From contig JAACJM010000002.1 of the NCBI GenBank assembly GCA_013368315.1, forward strand, positions 62,001-126,000: a stretch of DNA of 64,000 nt, in the 5' to 3' direction. Below, piece by piece: positions 43,267 through 52,716 of this stretch (positions are counted from its first letter, which is position 1; every line of letters starts with the position of its first letter). Under the pieces are notes generated by a model. That model worked only from the letters and a program-made list of their open reading frames with translations, did no database searches and had not been told where the DNA came from. A program made the position numbers and the translations under genes. Origin of the DNA: Tetrapyrgos nigripes. Lineage: Eukaryota; Basidiomycota; Agaricomycetes; Agaricales; Campanellaceae.

Positions 43267-44448
43267 ATGGACCCGTCACCTTTCAACGGCTCCAGTGACG
43301 CATCGCAATGGCTCAAGGCTTTTGAGGAACGTTCCAAAAAGAAGTCTCCGTCATGGAAGATGAAGAGGTTTGACAAGCTTGTTGAGGGAGAGGCTCTGAG
43401 CTGGTCATATGGACTGCCGAGCGACGCCCACTGGGAAACGGTCAAAGCGATGTTTGTGGCTTATTGGGTCACCGGATTGCGAGGAGACGAGTATAAAGCG
43501 GAATGTAGGAATATTCTTGCGAAGGCTCCCGAGAAGACTGTCCCTGTACACTGGGTCGATTTCACGGCACCGATTCCCCCACTCCCATCACCTTCCAAAC
43601 CGGAACCGTCATCAGCACACCCTCTCTTCTCCGTGCTTGTAAGCACTGCTACCCTGGACCCACGAGGCGTTTACGACAAGGCCTTTGCACAGTTTACGCA
43701 GGCGGTTGACAAGGAGAAGATGTTTCGGGTAATTTGGGATGTGGCCTTTGAGACAGGGAAGAAAATTGGGGTATCGGATGGTAGAGGCCAGGTTAGGTCG
43801 GAAGCTATTGAGGAGGGAAGGAAGCTAGGCGTCTCAATTGCGAGGAACGAGTTGGAGAAGGCCAAGAGGAGAAAACCCGATGCATCCGTCGACACGTCAG
43901 ACCTCAATAGCCAGCGCACGTTTTCCACAACCTCCACTCAGACATCCTGTCCTACTCCTTCCCTCATGCCATTATACATTTCGTTGTCAACTCAGACTGA
44001 TGCCGAGACCTATTTAACACCAGAAGTCTCTGAAACCAAACTTGACTGGGCAGATGAGTCCGACACAATTCCACCCACTGTACTCATCCCACCAACTTCA
44101 CCACCTCATGATATTTCATCTCTTCGTTCGAGCGGTTCCCCTATTCGTCCTTTCAACTCTCTTCAGCGTCATGCCCGACGTTCTCGGTTGCCGTCTCAGA
44201 AAACTCGTCAATTCATCACTACACCTATGTTACATTGGCATCCTGGTACTATGTCACAGTCCCATACAGTCATCACCCGTCGACATTCTCATGGGATTGG
44301 CACTCACCGCCCTGTTCAGACTTTCAGGCCATTGTCATTCAGCGCAGTTCCAGTTCATCATCCTCAACCGGTATTGGATTGGGTGGGAGACCCTTGTTTG
44401 GTGGAGTTGAGTCGTGTTTTACAAGATTTGGGTTGGGTCTGTGCGTAG
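43267..44448 (+). CDS. Retrotransposon Gag-like protein, 393 aa
   Basis: Single uninterrupted frame starting MDPSPFNGSSDASQWLKAFE, followed by KKKSPSWKMKRFDKLVEGEA and LSWSYGLPSDAHWETVKAMF. This is the pattern of the retrotransposon Gag domain (PF03732-like: F-G-x-D-xx-WL, then L-G-A-x-W). Residues 110-230 are helical and charged (KKIGVSDGRGQVRSEAIEEG). Residues 230-380 are Ser/Thr/Pro/His-rich. No CCHC knuckle is seen. It ends 72 bp before the 3' LTR. The open frame of full length suggests recent activity or selection for the product. Confidence 0.8.
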   Translation: MDPSPFNGSSDASQWLKAFEERSKKKSPSWKMKRFDKLVEGEALSWSYGLPSDAHWETVKAMFVAYWVTGLRGDEYKAECRNILAKAPEKTVPVHWVDFTAPIPPLPSPSKPEPSSAHPLFSVLVSTATLDPRGVYDKAFAQFTQAVDKEKMFRVIWDVAFETGKKIGVSDGRGQVRSEAIEEGRKLGVSIARNELEKAKRRKPDASVDTSDLNSQRTFSTTSTQTSCPTPSLMPLYISLSTQTDAETYLTPEVSETKLDWADESDTIPPTVLIPPTSPPHDISSLRSSGSPIRPFNSLQRHARRSRLPSQKTRQFITTPMLHWHPGTMSQSHTVITRRHSHGIGTHRPVQTFRPLSFSAVPVHHPQPVLDWVGDPCLVELSRVLQDLGWVCA

Positions 44449-44519
44449 ATTATCACTTTTTGTTGTCTTGTTGCTTGTTCCGAGGCGACGAGGACGTCGC
44501 CTTGTTTGAGGGGGGCACA

Positions 44520-44665
44520 TGGAGTAGGGGTTTCGGGGCGGCGTAGGCCCTTAGTGTCACGTGATCGCGTAGGATACTGCCAGCGTGTACGCCATAGTCA
44601 GTTCTTGACTTCAATCCACTGCGTTTGGCTCTGGCGTAGCGATAGCCAGCCCTCGGCCTACTCCA
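44520..44665 (+). repeat. 3' LTR of the Gag-only element
   Basis: 146 bp copy of the 5' LTR, directly preceded by a purine tract and followed by GCGT. Confidence 0.85.
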
Positions 44666-44669
44666 GCGT

Positions 44670-45550
44670 CCAAGGTGCATCCAAGTATTTTAGATGAATA
44701 CAAGGTATATTTTCCCATTCTTTGATTAGCTAGGACACGTGAATGGATGTATGAAGAATTATGAACTCAAAAGGCATGAATTTGACATCCATCTCCTTTT
44801 GCACATTCGCATTTTCGCATTTTCACCCAAATTCTCAACTCAGAGGCAAGGGAAATGAAGGAATCATATTATAATACATCTAGTTTCACAGAATCATATC
44901 TCTCATGTTCATGGATGGGAAGAGATAAGTAAGTATTTAGTACTAATATATAAATGGGATCAATCATGGGATCAATCATGGGAAGGTGATGACGGTGACG
45001 GCGTTTAAACTATTACAATGAACTTACACTTGGACGTAGGTGGACGCACACTTGGACGCACCCTGGACGCACTTGGACGCACGGGTGGACGCAAAAATCT
45101 TAAAAATCTTGTGTCCGGTCGTAATTTGTCGTAATTTGTCCTACATTATATCCAGTCTACTTGCTACTTCTTTTTTGTCTAGTATCTTCTTTGCCTCTGG
45201 ACCTCTCCCTGGCTCTAGTAAATCGTCCTCCACCATCATCCTAGGCTTTCGCATCGTTCTGAATGTAGTGGCAACTTGTGTCGTAGCACGGGATGAAAGA
45301 TGGATGGGGCGGGATGAGCGATAGATGAGGCGGCGCAGATGCCTCTTTTGGTTTTGGGATCATGATCGATGAAGAGATTATTTGATTCCGTCGATCGTGT
45401 GTCATTTCCACTTTCTTGTTCCTTCACCTTCAGTAGTTGTTCCTTAGGCTTCTTTTCCTCCCCCTTTTTGTAAGCCTTCATCTTCTCTTCGTTACCCCCT
45501 GCATCTCTTAGTCCACACCCGGGGGCACACGCCTTCGCTTCTGTACGTGT
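44670..45550. other. Intergenic; older repeat debris
   Basis: It contains the TGGACGCA cluster. From about 45360 there is spacer resembling the tRNA-Gly repeat unit (GATCATGATCGATGAAG, TTCCTTCACC). Near 45250-45330 the sequence reads GTGGCAACTTGTGTC and GGGATGAAAGATGG. No gene is supported. Confidence 0.35.
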
Positions 45551-45585
45551 GCATTAATGGGTAGTGGTAACCTAGGTCGTTGCCA
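45551..45585 (+). pseudogene. tRNA-Gly 5' half
   Basis: GCATTAATGGGTAGTGGTAA continues CCTAGGTCGTTGCCA, matching the intact genes up to the anticodon loop with one deleted G and one change. The 3' half is absent, so it cannot fold. Confidence 0.8.
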
Positions 45586-45689
45586 TGAACGAAGGAAACG
45601 AGTGGTTGAGAGGAGCCTTTGTATGTATCGATGTAACCGTAAGTACGGGTTCATAAACGTGCTACCCAGAGCCAGAAAATGCTACACAC

Positions 45690-45925
45690 CTTGAAACGCG
45701 CGCATTGGAACCCGTCGTAACAATCATCCAGGATAGTTCAGCAGAAGGGATGATCTGGCCAGTTACAGTGGTGATTTAAAGCAACCAGTCCAATAAATCA
45801 GAGCTGAGGACACAACACTCACCTTATTCCAGTTAAAATCATCTTCGTTATCGTTCAGTTTATGGCTGCTACAAGAGGAGACATCCGAGCGAATCACAGC
45901 CGGAAATGAAGTCCTGCCACCAATA
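45690..45925 (-). pseudogene. N-terminal fragment of a second S33 peptidase copy
   Basis: The minus strand reads SDVSSCSSHKLNDNEDDFNW, then GTGAGT, an intron, and PSAELSW followed by DCYDGFQCARFK after a single-base deletion. The intact-order gene to the right reads DVSSCSKMISNGDNDPFDWE and PSAELSWHDCYKDFHCARFK. Only the first two exons are present; the fragment ends before the solo LTR at 45955. Confidence 0.75.
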
Positions 45926-45954
45926 CCAGTGGTAAGAGAATTAATAACGGACGC

Positions 45955-46098
45955 TGGAGTAGGGATTAGGGGTATGCCAAAGCCCGTTGGGTCACGTGAT
46001 CGCGTAGGATACAGTCCGTTTGTACAGCGTAGTCAGTTCGCAACGTCAACGAAGGGTGACTGGCTTGAGCTTACTCATAGTTCCCCTTGGCCACTCCA
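45955..46098 (+). repeat. Solo LTR of the Gag-only family
   Basis: TGGAGTAGGGATTAGGGG... ends ...TTGGCCACTCCA, 144 bp. It shares GTCACGTGATCGCGTAGGAT and GTAGTCAGTTC with the LTRs at 43.0 and 44.5 kb but is clearly older. Exact 4-mers ACGC flank it at 45951-45954 and 46099-46102. Confidence 0.8.
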
Positions 46099-46371
46099 AC
46101 GCGGAGGTATTGCACTAAAAGATGAAGCTTGAAGAGAGTAAGGAACAAAGCAGCGCTGAGAGATCCTTGTCAAATTTGAACTTCCCATACTCCGAGCCAA
46201 TGGCACTGGAGGAGAGTCAATCCAAATCGACTGTAAAAGCCTTTAGATACGAAGTTGTACAAGGATTATCAAGTACCTATTGGCCCGATTTCTACGTCGT
46301 TTGATTAAGCCCGAACAGAATTACACTAGTTCTTCGAGAATATCCTAACATCTCAATCGCCCAATTGCTTT

Positions 46372-48710
46372 TCAAACATATAAAGCATAGCTACCCCTCA
46401 TACGGCCCCCCGCGTCAGTACTCACCCTAAAGACAGCTTTCAGCAGTTCAAACTCATCACTTCGAGTCTCGGAGATGGCTATCTGATGACCGGGAGTCTG
46501 AAATGATGTTGACTCGGGAGTTGCAAGTAATTCATCCAATTTCTCCTCGTGAGTGAACGGATCCCCGATAACCTCACACACGGTATCCGTCTGTGGCAGA
46601 GTTCCGTTAATAAAGTAAGCTTTAACGTGAGACTGGGTGCAAGTGGATGGTGCACTTATAGAAGCATGCTGCAGAGATATGTATGAATCGCAGTCAGCCT
46701 CGCGCGCTGCAAAGAAGAGATAGAGGATACTAAGTAAAGTGAAGGATATCGCGTACCCCAGTAGAGTCTTGCTGCAAAACCACCGAGCCAGGGAATGCTT
46801 TCGCCATTTTACGCGCTCTAGAGGCGTAAAACTGCTTTTAGAATTTGCGCAAAGCAGTGGATCAAATGATACGAACGAAGAAAGTGGTGTAACAGGATCT
46901 ACAGATCAAAACGAGTGGAATTTGAGTTTATCCCTCGGAAGAAGAGTGTCATGCTGCATCTCACCAGCGGTGTTTCCGGTGATTGGACCTGTGAGGACTA
47001 GTTTATTCAATAGGAACATGTTAAAGTTCCTCTGTGTACCTCTAAAGTGCATGCTCGAAGTGTGTTTCCAGCCACTGAAAGGTATACATCTGTATCGTAG
47101 GCCGCTAATATCCAAAAGGACTTACGAGCAGCTGGTCCGAATCCCAGCCCAAACGGACGACCACTCGGACAATTTCAACGCTTTCTCATAATACTGAATC
47201 GTGTCCTCAAAAGTTCCAGGAATGGGTGTTCCGTCATTACAAAAGATCGCTGTATATGGACTCTCGTGAAAGCTTCCAAAAAGATAGGGATCCGGATCGC
47301 CTCCACAAGAACACTTGGACGGTTCCTTCTCCTGCATCATGAACAGTATCGTTCCGTTTCCATCACTCGCCAGGGCTGCAAGTCCTTCGGCAAGTCGTGA
47401 AAAAGACGCCCACGGAGAAAAAAGCGAGTTGAATATAGTCTCTCGAAGTCGTGCATAATCCAAAAGGCCGTAGGATCTTGGAGTCTTGATCGGGAGAGGA
47501 CGTCTTTTGAGTGAATCGTACAGATCATTGAGATTCTTTTCGACTTTTGAAGGAGTTTCGGCGTAAAATGCGCATTTGGATGGGCCTGCGTTGCTACATG
47601 CGTTGAAAAAGTACTGCAGCACTTTGGAGGTGTCCCGTAGACTGGTATCCCATGCGGCTTTGAAAAAAAAAGACAGCTTAGCGTCTATATCTTGAGCTGC
47701 AATCAAAAATCCTTACTGTTGTAGTAATCCTCGGAGTCGACTACGGCGTCAATGACCAGTCGCTCTACCTTATCCTGAGCATAAATGTATAATTGATAAG
47801 TCTGAAATCAGAATACGCACAAAGCTTACCGGAAACATCGCTGCAAATGTTGCACCCAGTACAGAACCATACGAGAAGCCTCAGTATTTCAGTTTCTCAA
47901 ACCCATGAGCCTCGGTAATCTTGAGCATATCCCTAGCTGTCTGATCCGCATTTATGTGCCCCAGAACATCATCATCCCTTTCACGAGCAAGGCGACTAGT
48001 AATCAGCGCTCTTCCCCATGTATCCCCCAAATCATGATTTGAATAGTTGAGCTCATGAACGGCGGAAAGCTCCCATAGTTCTCGTTCAACTGCGGATTCA
48101 TAGTAGGATACTCTAGGAACAGAACGGGCAACGCCTGAATGCAGCATGGACAGAGCCAGTGGGTTAGTGATACCTAGGATAGACAGGCTAGGATACCAAT
48201 GGTACCAACCTCGCGGATCAAACCCTACTACATCGAACTGTGGGCCCAAAATAGTTGCTAGGTGCCGTCCTCTTTTCAGTATCAATTCGACTCCACTACC
48301 GCCAGGGCCGCCTGGGTTGAATAGGACAGGGCCGCGATAATCGTCTGACTGCGCGCCCACCCCAGCATGAAGTCGAATCAGAGCAATGGCGGCTGACTTT
48401 CCTTCTGGTTCCGAGTGATTGAGGGGAACCTTTAAGTGAGAAGTCAGAACCATCAGGGTACCATTGGTGTATCATGCCTAGCACCAGCTTACCTTGAAAC
48501 GCGCACAGTGGAAATCTTTGTAACAATCATGCCATGATAGCTCAGCGGAAGGTTGAATCTAAGAAGATTCGTTTAGCAGTAATGTTTCTGAACAGCACAA
48601 GTCATCTGCAAGCATACCTTCTCCCAATCGAAGGGATCGTTGTCGCCGTTCGAAATCATTTTGCTACAGGAAGAGACATCCAAAGTCTTGAACAGAGATG
48701 TAGAGCCTGG
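46372..48710 (-). CDS. S33 alpha/beta hydrolase (TAP-like aminopeptidase), one premature stop
   Basis: Exons in order: STSLFKTLDVSSC and NGDNDPFDWEK, then PSAELSWHDCYKDFHCARFK and VPLNHSEP. VLFNPGGPGGSGVELILKRG carries the oxyanion segment, and FDVVGFDPRG follows. HGFEKLKY comes before the nucleophile elbow GFSYGSVLGATFAAMFP (~47860), then DKVERLVIDAVVD, DIDAKLSFFFKAAWD, a C-terminal GWKHTSSMHFRGT and GPITGNTAGE, VKMAKAFPGSVVLQQDS, and QHASISAPSTCTQSHVKAYF with NGTLPQTDTVCEV. Family enzymes are often secreted and release N-terminal peptides or amino acids. The codon just before GFSYG is TGA (47881-47883), where Trp would fit. This makes the gene a recent pseudogene unless it is a sequence error. 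No start codon with a signal peptide was found upstream; a LINE lies there. Confidence 0.75.
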
Positions 48711-48826
48711 CGATTCTACGTGGAGAAGCTATGCCCAATAGGATCCTACGACCAGAAACGGTAAGAGTATTAAGTGACGCCAATGCATGAACTTGCGACC
48801 AAGCTGCGACGAGTGGATGAGAGTAA

Positions 48827-48839
48827 CTGAGAGAGAGAG
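48827..48839. repeat. Left target duplication of the LINE
   Basis: CTGAGAGAGAGAG is repeated exactly at 58699-58711, directly after the poly(A) tail. The GA-repeat nature makes chance agreement possible. Confidence 0.55.
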
Positions 48840-49128
48840 GGGGAGGCCTCTTGAACCGCTACCGTCACCTGGTAGGGTTTTTCCCACGATCTATGACTGG
48901 GTCGGTGGGCAAGAGCAGGGACTCATAGGTCTCTCGAGCATGCAACACATCACACCGGTGTGTAACGAACTCGAGAGCCGTTCCTGGGTATACCAACTGC
49001 CCTCACGTCCACTTTAACTATGGACGAGAACAACAGACGTTCCAATTCTTCCACAGTTTTCGATTATAGCCACTCAGGCCACTCATCCTCTTTGTTATAA
49101 ACCTGTAGTTTCAGACCCATAAATAACC

Positions 49129-49641
49129 TTGATCCTGTACCACCACACAACCACTCGCAGGCCCGTCTCATTCTGCACTAGCTATAATACGACCCTAACG
49201 AAGAATACCATGCTCATTGCTCAAAGCGCGCACACATCCTCCAGTCCCTTCTTAAAGATCATCGTCACCGGAAGCTTTGGGACCCTTCCTCCATTCACTT
49301 ATATGCGCGCCACCCCTGCCGATGCCCCTACACTGCTGAAAGAAGTAGACAGCGCTACCCGACCTCTTGATGAAGCACCTGCCCCACTCCTCAGCACCGG
49401 AACCACACTTGAAAACACACCTGCCGATCCTCTTCATACACTCGTTACTCCCAAAGAAAAACCCCTTATCCCAGACGAATTCTACCTCTCACTCCAACCC
49501 CCTCCTGACGCCGAAACGACCAATAACGAAATAACGATCAATGAGACTGAACCGAAGGAACGAGTAAGGAGACGTAGAGGGGGTAGAGGAAAGGTTGAGA
49601 AGAGAGAGAACAGGAGACATGGATCAACGACGCAATTGTAG
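49129..49641 (+). CDS. Unassigned 170-aa frame in the LINE 5' region
   Basis: Pro/Thr/Ala/Glu-rich (ATRPLDEAPAPLLSTGTTLE), ending in a basic block RVRRRRGGRGKVEKRENRRH. No domain recognised. It lies within the proposed LINE 5' untranslated region; it may be a leader frame of the element, or a host frame if the LINE starts further right. Confidence 0.3.
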   Translation: MILYHHTTTRRPVSFCTSYNTTLTKNTMLIAQSAHTSSSPFLKIIVTGSFGTLPPFTYMRATPADAPTLLKEVDSATRPLDEAPAPLLSTGTTLENTPADPLHTLVTPKEKPLIPDEFYLSLQPPPDAETTNNEITINETEPKERVRRRRGGRGKVEKRENRRHGSTTQL

Positions 49642-50176
49642 ACACACTATTAATGTTTGTAAGATCCTTAGACAGTTCTTCATGCCAATACTACGCGTTG
49701 AACGCGTAAATGCCCCGACTCAGTAATGTCTTTGCGATACGATGACCAACCCTTCCGGCCCGGACCCTGTATTTGTAAAACCCCTACACCCTACCATCAA
49801 TCTTCTGTGACGGTCCACCATGACACTAGGAGAAAGTTGCTTTGTTAGTACACTTTGACCGGAGACGAAACCATTCAGTTAAGGACACCTGTCCTAGTCC
49901 GGCCCTATCCTAAAAACCGGAATACGACCACGTGACAGCCAAAATCCAGAGTCTCTTTCATTGACGACGACGAGAACCCCTGGCTACAGTCACATCTCTC
50001 CACTCTGCTGAGGTCACCTCCATTCTCAGAGGCCTCATGGCAGAACTCTTCCTTTGTCCTTACTACCATAAAAGCCGGTGGAAAACTCTTACCACCTCAG
50101 AACTCCTGCATCGAGCCCTCGCCTCTGCAAAGCCCTCCATCTCTTGTATTCCACTGTTATATCTTTCTCTATCGCT

Positions 50177-52408
50177 ATGCCTCCTCGTTCCACCAAGAAG
50201 ACTTCATCTAGAGCCAGCAACGATCAGAATGCATCCCCTGCCGCTGCGCCTATGAGTACCTCATCTTTCTCCACTATGGGCCCCCCTCCCCCGCCCTCGA
50301 GCAACCCGACCCCCACCGGTGGAGTTCAAAACCCCCTCGTAAACCCGAATGGCACCGTCCCAACTGCTCCTAATGCTTCTGCTCTGGGCACTACCCCGAC
50401 TGCTACCCCAGTTCCTCCTACGGCCCCAACTGCTATCCCAGGTACTCCTACAACCCAGAACCCTGTGCAGGCCACAGGCACCCAGCCTCGTCCCTCCTAC
50501 GCAGAAGTCGCTAGATCTCGTCCCTCGTCTCCGTCTCTGTCTAGGCCTCCTTCACCCGTTAGAAGCAGCAACGCCATGGATGGTGTGCAAGCGTCTATAC
50601 ATGCCCCAAGGCCCAACAAGGAGTCTGCTACTACCAATCACACCGATGATGAAGGTTTTACTACCGTTGGGAAAGGAAAAGGTGTGTTCTCAAAGTAACT
50701 ATAAAGTAAAACAAAGAAACTAATATTTATCGCACATAACTAAGGAAAAGCGAAGAACGGTGGACCCCAAGCGACCCCGAATGCGCCAACCTCTTCCTTC
50801 ACTCCCACATCCCCTGCCGCGGATACGGACTCACCAATGACCGATCTGCCACCAACCTCGAACATCCCACCATCTTCATTCATGCCACGATCTGCCTCTA
50901 CGGTCCCGCAAGGAGCAGCTCAAGGTGAAATAGGCGCAACTATTTGCCCAGAAACCGGAATGGCTATCGACACTGACCTTGGCCCAGGCGCTGGAAGCTC
51001 TGCTCCAAGTGATGGCCCGAGGGGAGTAAAACGCGCCAGAGTCGACGATAGCGACTCCAGTGGCCAACCAACTAGTTCTACAGATGCTGCTCGTAGCCGC
51101 CCATTACCATCTTTTACCAAGACCCCACAATCTACCCCTGCGGTGCAGGGAGGTACACCAACTACGTCGTCCCAACATACTTCTACTCCCCGGGCCCAAC
51201 CAACACAGGTAGTACCACCTACGAATACTGCTCACACGCCCGCTACTCCGGCCCCACAGAGCAATAGCCAAATGGTACCCCCGCCCTTCGCTGCTCCCCA
51301 GCCACAAGCTGCCCATCCTCAATCACCTGCTCCTGCTCCCCAAACCCCAGCTGCTGGAGGCCAAGCACCCCTGAATGCCCCTGCCTTCAACTTCAATTTT
51401 AACCCCCAGAATCTCGCTCCACCAGTCCAGAATGCCCCAGGCGCGTATAACCCGGGTGTCGTAGCCCAAGCTCCAGTAGGAGGGTACCCTCCTAGTGCTG
51501 GTATCAACGCGGCTAACATCTTCGATGGGCATTCCTTGACCCAGGTTGCTGAATGGGTAGATCACTACCAGCACCATGGTGGTTTCGTAGCAACGCCTGT
51601 GGATGGTGGCTCCGATCAGGTAGCTACAAGGGACATGATTGAGGGCGCCGTCCAAGACTTCAATCCACACATCCTCAACGTTACCGCTGCTCCTCCCATA
51701 CGTGACCCTGACTTTAAGGGTCGCTTCATTAACAGCTTCCTAGTAACTGGACCGGATCCAAATACGATTCAGGCAATTGTCAACAGAGGCGTCCTCAACA
51801 CGACTCATGGCTCATTTCGGGCTTTCCCCTTCCCAGCCCCTCCTCCTGCTATACCAGCTATACCAGACTCCTTTGTGATGACACTATTCGGCTTCACTTA
51901 CCGTGACGGTCATGCATTCGAATTAAGGCGGACCCTACAACACCAGCTCTCGCAGAATCCCCTCTTCATTACCTTCGTCCTTAACCATCGTGACAAGTTC
52001 CCACCGAATGTCAATGCCAATGGTGTTCTGACGACGACCCTGAATTCGGTGCGGGTCTCCTCTAACCTTATGGGCCAACACCGGGGTACCCCTCGTCTAT
52101 ACTGGAATGTGTATATTGATCTGCCCACCCGACTCTTTCCTGACTACCACGAATGGTTGAAGCTACTCAAGTCACTCACCTTCGCAACTGCCCTATATGG
52201 CAAGGGAGCACCGATTACAAAACCCTTCGACTGCAGCCGCTGCCAGAGCATCGATCACCCCACTGGCATGTGCCCTCTCCCGTCTACCCCGGGCTGGATC
52301 CCGATGCCCCGAAACTCCAACGATTCCGGTAACATGAATCAGAACCCTCGTGGAAATGGTACTGCTAGAGGCGGTAGAGGAGGAAGGAAGCGAGGAAGAG
52401 GGTTTTAG
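50177..52408 (+). CDS. LINE ORF1 protein (Gag-like, CCHC zinc knuckle)
   Basis: It begins MPPRSTKKTSSRASNDQNAS and has long Pro/Thr/Ala/Ser-rich low-complexity stretches, then a conserved part (NIFDGHSLTQVAEWVDHYQH, RFINSFLVTGPDPNTIQAIV, LYWNVYIDLPTRLFPDYHEW). A single knuckle CSRCQSIDHPTGMC (C-x2-C-x4-H-x4-C) follows at ~52230, then a Gly/Arg-rich tail. An in-frame TAA at 50696 is removed if 50682-50744 is spliced (GTGTGT...CTAAG, 63 nt, phase 1, frame kept). ORF1 proteins bind element RNA and form the ribonucleoprotein particle. Confidence 0.8.
50682..50744 (+). other. Candidate 63 nt intron in LINE ORF1
   Basis: GTGTGT at the 5' side, AACTAAG at the 3' side with a CTAAT-type branch candidate at ~50720. 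It joins GKGK to GKAKNGGPQ in frame. Alternatively the stretch contains a simple nonsense mutation. Confidence 0.4.
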
Positions 52409-52716
52409 GACCCTGTTGGACCTTTATAAGCACTACTCATAATGATGTCCCTACTGTATGAATATTGTAGACCTAATGTGATGATGATTCACAGCGAACG
52501 ACTAAATAAGTAAAGTAAGGGACTAAATACTGGGAATAGGCCTAGTGTTTGAAGACTTTTCTGAACTATCCGGAAGGGCCCAAATATACTGACCGCTTGC
52601 GGGACAGGAAAGCCTGGACGGTTTATGAGTGTAAAAAACTCCATAACAGTGTGGACACGCGCTGGGCTTAGTATGTAGAAGTCTATACCCGAACGGATGG
52701 TGACCCTATTATTGCC
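52409..52716. other. Spacer between LINE ORF1 and ORF2
   Basis: About 308 bp without a plausible gene. It contains frequent stops, which argues that ORF2 is translated by re-initiation or from its own start. Confidence 0.4.

Larger units (their letters stand above)
43016..44665 (+). mobile_element. Compact Gag-only LTR retrotransposon (TRIM/TR-GAG type), 1650 bp
   Basis: The LTRs at 43016-43162 (147 bp) and 44520-44665 (146 bp) are almost identical, start TGGAGTAG and end CTACTCCA. The primer binding site is at 43166 (TGGTGACGAGAGTGCGATTC), and a purine tract (GAGGGGGGCACA) lies just before the 3' LTR. The flanking 4-mers are GCGT (43012-43015) and GCGT (44666-44669). Only one open frame, Gag-like, lies between the LTRs. 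Protease, RT and integrase are absent, so movement would need another element's enzymes. The high LTR identity suggests recent insertion. Confidence 0.85.
42936..45096. repeat. Clusters of TGGACGCA words around the LTR element
   Basis: Short direct and inverted copies of TGGACGCA lie at 42936-43013, continue after the LTR element at 44666-44685 (GCGTCCAAGGTGCATCCA), and recur at 45030-45096. They look like terminal or subterminal repeats of an older element of about 0.5 kb into which the LTR element inserted. Confidence 0.5.

Noticed and set aside
45040..45324. Open frame starting MDAHLDAPWTHLDARVDA
   Set aside because: It is the translation of the TGGACGCA repeat cluster.
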